Shown: in pieces, positions 51,552 to 59,331 of the stretch
Numbering within the stretch: position 1 is the stretch's first letter
How the letters are laid out: every line of letters starts with the position of its first letter
The notes under the pieces: generated by a model
Database searches by the model: none
What the model was told of the DNA's origin: nothing
Seen by the model: the letters and a program-made list of their open reading frames with translations, nothing else
Program-made: the position numbers and the translations under genes
Origin: JAQVIJ01 sp041287365
GTDB lineage: Bacteria > Desulfobacterota > Dissulfuribacteria > Dissulfuribacterales > DYLC01
Direction: 5' to 3'
DNA length: 59,331 bases
Assembly: GCA_041287365.1 (NCBI GenBank)
Contig: JBEULL010000013.1
Span: 1-59,331, forward strand

Positions 51552-54500
51552 AGTTCTCTCCTTCTTCTTTTTTCGTCGTTCAAGGCCAAACCCGCCCAGG
51601 CATGTATCTGGGCAAAGAGGGCGTCATCCGTAAACCCGCCCATGCTGATGGCCAGAGTTGGACAGTGCGAGGCGCATATGCCACAGCCCTTGCAGGAAGC
51701 CGTGATGGTCTCAGCCTTTCTGCGTTTGTCCAGCTTGACCAGCCTAATGGCATTGAAGGGACACAGGCTCTCGCACAGACCGCAGCCTATACAGGCATCC
51801 TGATTCACTCTGGAGACTATGGGCGCCACGGCCACTCGGCCCTTGGCAAGAGGGATGACCGCCTTGGCGGCAGCTGCCTTGGCCTGGGATACGGCCTCAT
51901 CCAAGGTCTTGGGGCCATGGGCCAAACCGCATAGATACACACCCTCTGCAGCCGTCTCCACAGGTCTCAGCTTGGCATGGGCCTCCAAAAAGAACCCGTC
52001 GGAGGTAAGGGCCACCTTTACCAGCCTAGAAAGGGCGTCATTTTCTTCAGGGGCCACGCCGGTGGAGAGCACCACCAGGTTTGCAGGCAGTTCCACATCT
52101 TCGTTCAAGAGGGGATCAAAACATCTCACAGCCAATTTGTTCTTGCCCTTCTCGAACACCTCAGGCTTACGATTCAGATCATAATGCAAGAAAATTACAC
52201 CTTTTTGCCTGGCCTCACGATACAGTTCCTCTGAAAAACCATACGTGCGAATGTCGCGATACAACACATAAACCCTTGCATCAGGCTTCAACTCCTTGAT
52301 CTTGAGGGCATTCTTGACCGCCTGTGCACAGCAAAGCCTGCTGCAATGTGCCATGTCATCACCACGGCTGCCCACGCACTGTATCATGACCACACTATCT
52401 ACACCTTTAAGAGACGTCTTTCCCTTACTCAGACGCTCCTCCAGTTCCAGTTGAGTCACAACATGGGCGTTACTGCCATAGAGATAGCCCTTTGGCTGAT
52501 ACTCCTTGCCGCCTGTGGCTATGACCAAGACTCCATGCTCCAGGGTTTCGATACCGTTTGGAGTCTTGACAGTGGAAACGTAATTGCCCACATAGCCATT
52601 GATGGAGTCCAGAGTGGAATTCAGCCTGACAGTGATGCGCGAATCGTGCTGCACCCGTTTTATCAGATCGGCCAAAATGGCCTGTGCATCCTGGCCGTCC
52701 CATGTCCATTTGAGACGCGCAAGGTTGCCGCCCAGCCTGTCGCTTTTTTCCACAAGCAACACCTCATATCCCTGATCGGCTATGCTCAGGGCCACGTTCA
52801 TACCGGCTGCGCCGCCACCCAAGACCACCGCCTTTGGAATGACCGGAACGGTCTGAGGTGGAAGAGGCTCCAAAAAACCGGCCTTGGCCACTGCCATGCG
52901 CACCAGATCCTTGGCCTTTTCAGTGGCCGCTTCAGGCTCCTGGGCATGCACCCAGGCACACTGATCGCGAATGTTTGCCATCTCTATGAGTGCAGGATTT
53001 ACACCCACAGAGCGCAGAGTCTCCTGAAACAGGGGTTCGTGTGTGCGAGGCGAACAAGCCGCTATCACCACTCGATTCAAACGATGGTCTTTTATCTTAC
53101 TCGCCAGGGTCTTGAGGGCATCCTGAGAGCAGGAATAGAGCATATTTTCATACAGCACCACGCCGGGCAGGGATGCGGCATACTCCTTCACTGCCTTCAC
53201 GTCCACAACCCCTGCGATGTTCACTCCACAATGGCATACGAAGACACCGATTCGAGGCTCTTCGGCCATGAGGACGGCGTCCTCTTCAGGGTATGTGATG
53301 GATACTGAACGCGTATTTCTGACATCGGCCAGCAGCTCCGATGCAAAGGCAGCAGCGCCGGTGGCCTGCGTAACGCTCTCCGGCACGTCCTTGGGCCCCT
53401 GGAATGCGCCGGCCACAAATATACCAGGTTTGGTGGTGGCAAGGGGCGCACCAGCCGATGTCTTGCAGAAATTATATTGGTTGAGCTCGATGCCGGTTAT
53501 GTCGGAAATAAGCAAGGCGTCTTCCGGAGACTCCAGCCCCACAGACAGCACAACCATATCGAAGATGTCACTATGAGAGCCTCCGTCTTCCGTGACCCAG
53601 GTGAGAGCCAGACGGCCGTCCACCTGGTCCACATGTGGCACGCGGGCACGAATCACATGAATGCCATATTTTTCTTCGGCCCGCTTGCGGGATTCATCGA
53701 AGCCCTTGCCATGTGTGCGCACATCCATAAAAAATATGGAGACATCCAGGTCAGGCTCGTGTTCCTTGGCGACCGAGGCCTCCTTGATGGCATACATACA
53801 GCACACAGAAGAACAATATCCATTACCGCAGGTTTCATCTCGAGAGCCAATACACTGCAGAAATGCGAGTTTTTTGGGCGTAGTCCCATCAGAAAGCCGC
53901 AAAATATGACCCTCAGAAGGCCCTGAAGCACAGGTGAGACGCTCGAATTCCAGGCTCGTGACCACATTGGGGAAACGGCCGTAACCAAACCTGGCCAGTA
54001 CCGCTGAATCGAGCCTGCCGAATCCAGGTGCCAGAATCACCGCACCCACATCCAGGGTGAGTTCCTTGGGCTGTTGGCTGAAATCTATGGCCTGCGCTGT
54101 GCATGTCTGAGCGCACAGTGTACAGGTCTCGAAGTTGACTCGCATACATGCCTTGGGATCAATATAATATGTAGCCGGAATGGCCTGGGCATAATCGATA
54201 TGCACGGCGCGGCTGACATTCAAACGCTCGTTATAGGTATCCGCTATGGGACGAGGGCAATACATGGTGCAGGTACCACATGAAGTGCACTTGTCTTCGT
54301 CGATATAACGGGGATTCTGACGCACCACCGCCTGAAATGCCCCAGGTTGCCCCTCGAGTTTCAGCAGATTTGCATTGGAAAGAATTTCGATGTTCGGCGA
54401 CCGACCGGCCTCCACCAACTTGGGAGCAAGTATTCAGAGGGAACAGTCGTTGGTAGGGAATGTCTTGTCCAACTGGGCCATCACACCGCCGATGGATGCC

Positions 54501-54616
54501 TTCTTCTCCACCAGATAGACATAATAACCCAGTTCAGCCAGATCCAGGGCGGACTGCACACCTGCCACTCCACCACCCAACACAAGAACCGCCCCTGATT
54601 TCTTCATTTTTGCCAT
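51548..54616 (-). CDS. hdrA: Tandem HdrA-type flavoprotein, selenoprotein (UGA at 54434-54436)
   Basis: Start at ATG 54616 (MAKMKKSGAV) with AAGGTG before it; ATG 54637 is possible. Read through one TGA, the protein has 1022 residues. Residues 1-370 form one FAD module (VLGGGVAGVQSALDLA) with Sec61 in TNDCSL-U-ILAPKLVE, where HdrA has Cys, plus Fe-S ligands (CTSCGTCTMYCP). From about 400 a full second HdrA begins (IGVFVCHCGVNIAGVVDV, VLGGGAAGMNVALSIA). Two ferredoxin clusters end the chain (CIGCGLCESLCP, CKGCGICASHCP). HdrA performs flavin-based electron bifurcation. The second half probably moves electrons between ferredoxin and the MetFV side. Genes for MvhD and HdrC follow. Confidence 0.93.
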
Positions 54617-54628
54617 AACTTCACCTTC

Positions 54629-54658
54629 ATTCAACATTTAACATTAATTATCAATTAT
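54629..54658. repeat. AT-rich repeat between cooS and hdrA
   Basis: ATTCAACATTTAACATTAAT is followed by TATCAATTAT. It overlaps the cooS stop codon and shares its core with the repeats in the other acs gaps. Confidence 0.55.
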
Positions 54659-56661
54659 CCAGCTGTACTGCCTGGCCCGTGACAGCCGACTCCGTGCAGG
54701 GCCTGATTGCCCAATTCCCTGCGCATGGCCATGTCGAAGAGCACGCGTTCCTTTTTCTTGTCAAGACCGAGGGCAGCCCGTTTCTGATGAATGGCATCTA
54801 TCATCTTGTTTGAAAACTCATTTGCCGTCTGAGCCATATCCCACACAGCGCCATAAGGTTCCAACATGCCTTTGAAACAATAGTCTGTTACCTCTTTAGA
54901 ACCTGTGGTGGGGAAGCTGGGCCCAAAGATGACTCGAGCACCGCTGCTCACAAAATATTGGCCTATGGACACCGCCTTTTCACTCATCCACTGAGGGGCA
55001 CAACCGATTGCAGGCAGGTCAGAAATGTCGTTTCCAAGCCCGCCGGTATTGACCATCTCGGTAAGTGCTATAAGTATGCGACTGTTGTCCACACAGGAAC
55101 CCATGTGAAGCACCGGTGGACAACCCACTGCCTCCAAAACCTCTCTCAGGCCGGGGCCAGCCATATTCAATGCCTCTGGAGCCAAAAGGCCCTCTCTGCC
55201 CATACCCGTTGCGGCACAACCAGTCACCACCACCAAAATGTCGTTGGCAATGAGTTCCTTGGCCAGATCGATATGCACCTCTTCTAAGACTCGATAGTTA
55301 TCGCAACCAACGATAGCGGCCACGCCCTTGATTCGACCATTGATGATATTGTCATTCAATGGCTTGTATGAACCGCGAAAACGGCCGCCGAGAATATAGT
55401 TGATGGTCTCATGACTGAAACCAGCCACTACGTCCATCTGATGCTTTGGAATGAAATTCTTGCCCCTTTCAGGGAACTTGGCCACTGCACGCAGCAGGAT
55501 ATCCTTGGCCACATCCAGGGCCTTGTGTTCGTCGAATGGTATATGTGTAGCCCCAGGCATCTTGGCCTTTTCAGAGGTGGTCAAAAGGGCTGTATGAAAC
55601 TGACCCGCCACAGGAGACACACCCTGCATGATACACTGCACATCCACCACCATGGCCTCCACTGCACCTGTGGCCAGCACCACCTCCTGCTGCACGAAAC
55701 TGCCGGCGATGGGCAGCCCCCTGCGCATGAGGATTTCGTTTCCGGTACAGCAGACACCGGCCAGGTTCACACCCTTGGCGCCTACCTTTTTGGCGGCGGC
55801 CACCACCTCAGGGTCATTGGCCATCATGGCCAAGGCCTCTGCAAGCACCGGCTCATGGCCGTGCACGGTCACATTCACCTCGTCCTTCTTCAATACACCT
55901 ATATTCACCTTGGTCCTGACGGGCTGAGGCGTGCCAAACATGATGTCCGAAAGCTCCGTGGCAATCATGGAAGCACCCCACCCATCCGCCAATGCACAAC
56001 GGGCCGATTGAAAGAGCAGGTTCTCGTAGTGCTGATCCACGCCCATGTGTGTGCGGTGCATAAGCTCCACCACCTCACGATCGATACCGCGAGGAGCGAC
56101 ACCTGTCCTGGCCCACACCTCCTGACGGGCCTTGGGCGCACGCTTCATAAATGCGAGACTACCGGTCTGCTGGCCAAATTCGCTAAGCAGTCTTGCGCCG
56201 ACCTCCATGGCCAGGTCCTTCTTGTCCTTGTCTGCAAAATCGATACCCAAGCGCAAAGCAGTCTCTCGTAACTTGAAGCCGTCTTTTATTTCATATGGCG
56301 TCTCTCCGCGAGCCGTTGCCATAAAGGCCAGGGCCACACCCCTGCCATGGTCCATGTGGGCAGCAGCACCCCCAGCAACGATTCTTCCGAAATTTCGAGC
56401 GGCTACCGTGGCTGCATCTGCTCCACAGACACCCACCATATCGGCCACGCCGTCTATAATCTGACATGGACCCATGTTGCAGTTGCGGCAGCACGTGCCA
56501 CCCTTGCCGAAACGGCAGGGCTCCGTGGCCCGCTTGCTAACACGATGAGCGGCCGTCACCACCGCGGAAGAGCAGTTGCACAGCACCTCCTGATTGGCCT
56601 TGCACTGAATGCTGCAACCACCGTTACCTTCGCCAAATCTTTTGGAAAGATCCAATTTCAT
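54655..56661 (-). CDS. cooS: Anaerobic Ni-Fe-S carbon monoxide dehydrogenase catalytic subunit
   Basis: A 668-residue protein with AGGAG before ATG. The N-terminal cysteines for the D and B clusters are present (CSIQCKANQEVLCNCS; CRFGKGGTCCRNCNMGPC). C-cluster ligands appear in GVCCTGNEILMRRG, VGCDNYRVLEE, VTGCAATGMG and HMGSCVDNSR. It reduces CO2 to CO, passed to AcsB through a channel in bacterial CODH/ACS, or oxidises CO. The acsA name fits equally well because it works with AcsB here. No CooC nickel-insertion ATPase is adjacent. Confidence 0.95.
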   Translation of the reverse strand: MKLDLSKRFGEGNGGCSIQCKANQEVLCNCSSAVVTAAHRVSKRATEPCRFGKGGTCCRNCNMGPCQIIDGVADMVGVCGADAATVAARNFGRIVAGGAAAHMDHGRGVALAFMATARGETPYEIKDGFKLRETALRLGIDFADKDKKDLAMEVGARLLSEFGQQTGSLAFMKRAPKARQEVWARTGVAPRGIDREVVELMHRTHMGVDQHYENLLFQSARCALADGWGASMIATELSDIMFGTPQPVRTKVNIGVLKKDEVNVTVHGHEPVLAEALAMMANDPEVVAAAKKVGAKGVNLAGVCCTGNEILMRRGLPIAGSFVQQEVVLATGAVEAMVVDVQCIMQGVSPVAGQFHTALLTTSEKAKMPGATHIPFDEHKALDVAKDILLRAVAKFPERGKNFIPKHQMDVVAGFSHETINYILGGRFRGSYKPLNDNIINGRIKGVAAIVGCDNYRVLEEVHIDLAKELIANDILVVVTGCAATGMGREGLLAPEALNMAGPGLREVLEAVGCPPVLHMGSCVDNSRILIALTEMVNTGGLGNDISDLPAIGCAPQWMSEKAVSIGQYFVSSGARVIFGPSFPTTGSKEVTDYCFKGMLEPYGAVWDMAQTANEFSNKMIDAIHQKRAALGLDKKKERVLFDMAMRRELGNQALHGVGCHGPGSTAG

Positions 56662-56695
56662 ATCTTTTCTCCTGCAAATATCCCTTTTTAATAAC

Positions 56696-57580
56696 CTACA
56701 AGCCTGCTGCCTGACGAGCGGCCTGCACGGTATTCTTCATGAGCATGGTGATGGTCATGGGCCCCACACCGCCAGGCACCGGCGTGATCATGGAGGCCTT
56801 TTCCTTTATGGCCTCGAAGTCCACATCCCCACACAAAATGGCCTTACCCTCCGGAGTCTGGCCTATACGGTTGACACCCACATCTATCACCACAGCACCC
56901 TCCTTGACCATATCCGCGGTGATAACCTTGGGCCGGCCTGCGGCCACAACCAGTATGTCCGCCCTGCGGGTATGAAAGGCCATGTCCTTTGTGCGCGTGT
57001 GACAGATGGTGACCGTGGCGTCTCCGGCCGGCCTCTTCTGCAACATCAGATTGGCGATGGGCTTACCCACGATATTGCTTCTGCCCACCACCACCACCTC
57101 GGCGCCCTTGGTCTGTGCACCCGAACGAATGAGCATTTCCAAAATGCCATGGGGCGTACAGGGCAGAAAACACTGCTCGCCTATGACCATCTTGCCCACA
57201 TTGACGGGATGAAAACCATCCACGTCTTTATCTGGGTTTATAGCATATAACACCTTGGTTTCATTGATATGTTTTGGAAGGGGGAGCTGCACCAAAATGC
57301 CATGAATGGCAGGGTCGTCATTGTATTTCTGAATCAGGGACAGCAGGGCGTCCTCGCTTATATCTGCCGCCTGGTTGTCCTGAACCGAATGGAAGCCTAG
57401 CTCATGAGCCGTCTTTTGCTTGGCGGTTACATAGGACACGGAAGCTGGGTTTTCCCCCACCAATATGGTGACAAGACCAGGCGTGACACCGTGCTTTGCC
57501 TTTAATTCGGCCACCTCGGCCTTGAGCTCCTCACGAATCTGCTTGGCGATCTCCACGCCGCTTATGATCTTTGCTGACAT
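56696..57580 (-). CDS. folD: Bifunctional methylenetetrahydrofolate dehydrogenase / methenyltetrahydrofolate cyclohydrolase
   Basis: A 294-residue FolD of normal length with AGGAG 8 nt before ATG. Motifs are YVTAKQKTAHELGF with the catalytic Lys, GILVQLPLPKHINE, DKDVDGFHPVN, PCTPHGILEML and the NAD(P)-binding VVGRSNIVGKPIANLM. It links formyl-H4folate to methylene-H4folate. It is the first gene of the Wood-Ljungdahl locus, 34 nt before cooS, and lies behind a sigma-54 promoter match. Formyl-H4folate synthetase (fhs) is not in the window. Confidence 0.96.
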   Translation of the reverse strand: MSAKIISGVEIAKQIREELKAEVAELKAKHGVTPGLVTILVGENPASVSYVTAKQKTAHELGFHSVQDNQAADISEDALLSLIQKYNDDPAIHGILVQLPLPKHINETKVLYAINPDKDVDGFHPVNVGKMVIGEQCFLPCTPHGILEMLIRSGAQTKGAEVVVVGRSNIVGKPIANLMLQKRPAGDATVTICHTRTKDMAFHTRRADILVVAAGRPKVITADMVKEGAVVIDVGVNRIGQTPEGKAILCGDVDFEAIKEKASMITPVPGGVGPMTITMLMKNTVQAARQAAGL

Positions 57581-57621
57581 CGAGACATCTCCTGAAAAAT
57601 GAATTTGTGTTCATTGATGAT

Positions 57622-57637
57622 AGCTAAAATTGTGCCA
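57622..57637 (-). promoter_or_regulatory. Sigma-54 (RpoN) promoter upstream of folD
   Basis: The minus strand reads TGGCACAATTTTAGCT, matching the -24/-12 consensus TGGCACG-N4-TTGCW at 14 of its 16 positions (counting the four N), with exact GG to GC spacing. Transcription would start about 30 nt before the folD ATG. Upstream at about 57640-57660 an AATAAT/ATTATT inverted pair could be part of an activator site. Confidence 0.65.
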
Positions 57638-57799
57638 AAATAATTCCATAGTCATTATTCCGGAAATCAGACAAAACTGACTCATTGTGTCAAATTTTCT
57701 ATCTAAGAATAACCACCACAACCCCAACCAATCGCAAAAAGGGCAAAACTACCCATTTTATTTTGGGGCAAAACACCCCACAAAAAACCATTGGTGCCT

Positions 57800-58282
57800 T
57801 TAACCCCGTTTCAAAATGCCCCTACGCCTTGCCCGCCACAGAAAGAGCAGAAGCAAACCAGCTAAATTTGAATACCAAATCGCGGGCATTGTCCAAGGGA
57901 TTCCGTCTATGACAAAATCGCTGATTGGCCAAAACATACGAGTCGGAAAATAGGCTGCAGAATGGGTGGGGATATCAAGCAGAATGTGAAACACCCATGC
58001 GAGCATGGCCCATGCAATATCACGCCTGAAACATGCCACCAGCCCAACAACAATTGCGGCAATCAAAAGACTATGCAACAGATTATAGGCAAAGAAGGTC
58101 CACCACGGAATGATGGCCAGTGGCGGCTTACCCCTAAACCACTGGCCATTTAAGGCTTGCACAAGAAAAAATGTACCAAAAGAAAGGACATCAGGCATGG
58201 CGCCGAACCACAGGGCCAGCCATGGATGGCCACGAAAACCAAAAAGACCTCTGCCCCAAAGGGCATGACTTACGGTATCCAT
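57800..58282 (-). CDS. DUF457-like membrane protein (YdjM-type metal-dependent hydrolase family)
   Basis: A 160-residue integral membrane protein with about four hydrophobic helices. It opens MDTVSHALWGRG and shows WTFFAYNLLHSLLIA, VFHILLDIPTHSAAYFPT, with His/Asp residues spaced as in the DUF457 metal-dependent hydrolase family. Function is unknown. It is on the same strand as folD but 219 nt downstream of the folD promoter side, so it is transcribed toward that spacer independently. Confidence 0.65.
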   Translation of the reverse strand: MDTVSHALWGRGLFGFRGHPWLALWFGAMPDVLSFGTFFLVQALNGQWFRGKPPLAIIPWWTFFAYNLLHSLLIAAIVVGLVACFRRDIAWAMLAWVFHILLDIPTHSAAYFPTRMFWPISDFVIDGIPWTMPAIWYSNLAGLLLLFLWRARRRGILKRG

Positions 58283-58369
58283 GAGCTATGGTCCTATTGC
58301 AGGCAACCAAAAAAAGGACCAAGAAAGGACATGACCAAACATTCCGCAAAATAAATCCCTCCCACCAAC

Positions 58370-58420
58370 CCCCCCCTCATCGAGGGGGGGACTAAGGTGA
58401 GAGCTTGCCCCTCATCGAGG
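58370..58420. repeat. REP-like GC-rich hairpin with a direct repeat
   Basis: CCCCCCCTC (58370-58378) pairs with GAGGGGGGG (58382-58390). The 13-mer CCCCTCATCGAGG occurs at 58373 and again at 58408. The motif followed by ACTAAGGTGAGAG resembles interspersed REP elements common in proteobacterial spacers. It could also end the minus-strand gene at 58430. Confidence 0.5.
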
Positions 58421-58429
58421 AGCTGCTTT

Positions 58430-59331
58430 CTACTTCACCACGTGAAGCATCAGATGGTCATAGACAAGGGCGTTGTCATAGAGGTTCAGATGCCCATCGG
58501 CCACCGTATCTACTCCTATGTACAGGTCATAATCACCTACCGGAAGATCGCCTGAATAGATCGTAAACCGCCCGTTGTCTGAAAGACACCCGAACGGCGT
58601 TATCTGCCCCAGGTCCTGGGGAAGCGGCGCCCACTGACCTTGCGCGGTCAGATATGACCAGTTGACGCCAAGCACAGGGGCGTTCAGTATCAAAAACCTC
58701 TCCCTGCACGTGCTGACTGACTGAAAATTCTGCACATCGTACCATAGGGCTATCGAATTCTTCAACGTAACCTCATTGCGATAACGCGGCAGAGGATTGT
58801 ACCCCACACCCTCGTTGCTGACGGAAATGGTGACGGAAGGAGTGCAACTGTAATTCAATTTTACTGCACAGCAGGCCGCGTCACGGCCCCCATTCTGGCC
58901 ATAGCATGTCCAGTTCCAGGCCGTACCGCTGTCCGTAATCGCGGATGCAGCGCCGGACGCACACAGATTCGATGAGGGGGCGGCGGAAAAAACGCCGCCG
59001 TTGGCGCTGCCGCATACGCCAGTCACGGAGACGGCATCAAACGTCCCTGTCACCCATGAATTCTGCCCAAGCGTAAAGGTGCAGTCGCCAGTGCCGTTAC
59101 AGACAACGGCTGAACCGGTCCCGCCGCTCCAGCCGTTCCAGGTCGAACCCGCAGCCGCCGCGCCATGAAGCGTTATCGACGTATTGGCTGACGCTCTGCA
59201 TGTGCCAGTATTACCGCTCCAGGAAAGCGTGCAGCCCGTGGCGGTTATCGACCCGCTGCCTGTACCTGCCTTTGAAATGGTCAAATTATAAAATGACCCA
59301 GACTGCCCTCCTCGCACCGGCCAGACATAGT
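58430..59331 (-). CDS. C-terminal part of a large secreted DUF1566 / InlB-repeat-like protein (5' end outside window)
   Basis: The frame runs off the right edge, so the GTG at 59317 is not a real start: upstream codons read YVWPVRGGQ, a typical end of a DUF1566 (Lcl C-terminal) domain. Next is a Gly/Ser/Thr-rich InlB-type B repeat (LTISKAGTGSGSITATG, WSGNTGTC, CTFTLGQNSWVTGTFD), then a Cys/Trp module (GVCGSANGGVFSAAP, WNWTCYGQNGGRDAACCA) and a 150-residue beta-rich tail. It is likely a cell-surface or exported protein. The DNA is visibly more GC-rich than the neighbouring spacers. Confidence 0.8.
   Translation of the reverse strand, partial: YVWPVRGGQSGSFYNLTISKAGTGSGSITATGCTLSWSGNTGTCRASANTSITLHGAAAAGSTWNGWSGGTGSAVVCNGTGDCTFTLGQNSWVTGTFDAVSVTGVCGSANGGVFSAAPSSNLCASGAASAITDSGTAWNWTCYGQNGGRDAACCAVKLNYSCTPSVTISVSNEGVGYNPLPRYRNEVTLKNSIALWYDVQNFQSVSTCRERFLILNAPVLGVNWSYLTAQGQWAPLPQDLGQITPFGCLSDNGRFTIYSGDLPVGDYDLYIGVDTVADGHLNLYDNALVYDHLMLHVVK

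Noticed and set aside
55411..56271. 286-residue open frame opposite cooS
   Set aside because: Antisense shadow with atypical His/Cys composition.

Overview
The window reads like part of the chromosome of a strictly anaerobic, chemolithotrophic or sulfur-metabolising bacterium, most likely in Desulfobacterota (the old Deltaproteobacteria). The reasons are a bacterial-type Wood-Ljungdahl (reductive acetyl-CoA) locus joined to HdrA/MvhD-type electron transfer proteins, a Sec tRNA, a pentaheme c-type cytochrome, FmdE- and DUF4911-type proteins, and a DUF39 homocysteine-biosynthesis protein. The lineage is inferred from gene content and is tentative. I see no rRNA, CRISPR array, insertion sequence or phage.

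Left part (1-35 kb). A stressosome-like operon (160-4307) encodes a PAS-STAS RsbR-like protein, an RsbS-like STAS protein, an RsbT-like kinase, an RsbT-RsbX-like fusion and a histidine kinase-like protein that lacks the phospho-accepting His. Then come housekeeping genes (DUF1992, FmdE, enolase, pyruvate kinase, PilZ, DUF4911, miaB, bifunctional nuclease, PHP phosphatase, cheX), a repeat-rich secreted protein and a pentaheme cytochrome whose frame crosses a UGA. These are followed by gmhA, comEC, a SprA-like metalloprotein, the selenocysteine tRNA (selC, 18292-18389), aroB, pseC/pseB, a TraB-like protein, a BrkB-family protein, kup, a GH17-GT2 glucan synthase-like protein, a two-domain phosphotransferase/P-loop kinase, a CBS protein beside the DUF39 homocysteine protein, and groES-groEL.

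Right part (35-59 kb). A chemoreceptor gene is followed by a 20-kb minus-strand locus, read from right to left: folD, cooS, hdrA, mvhD, hdrC-like ferredoxin, a second FlpD-like protein, metV, a metF-acsD fusion, acsB, acsC, acsE and fdhA. It covers formate to methyl-H4folate (except formyl-H4folate synthetase, which is not here), methyl transfer to the corrinoid protein, CO/CO2 interconversion and acetyl-CoA synthesis. A good sigma-54 promoter match lies upstream of folD. The edge of the window holds a membrane protein and the 3' part of a secreted DUF1566/InlB-repeat-like protein.

The strongest observation is that four genes (fdhA, hdrA, mvhD and the pentaheme cytochrome) each look broken by one in-frame TGA, but each reads through at a residue where selenocysteine is chemically sensible, in a window that also carries tRNA-Sec. 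In fdhA and mvhD a hairpin with an xGUCU apical loop follows the TGA, as in known bacterial SECIS elements. The second is that methylenetetrahydrofolate reductase MetF and the corrinoid-protein small subunit AcsD are joined in one 1011-residue polypeptide by a coiled-coil/TPR/proline-rich linker. This physically ties the enzyme that makes methyl-H4folate to the acceptor of the methyl group.
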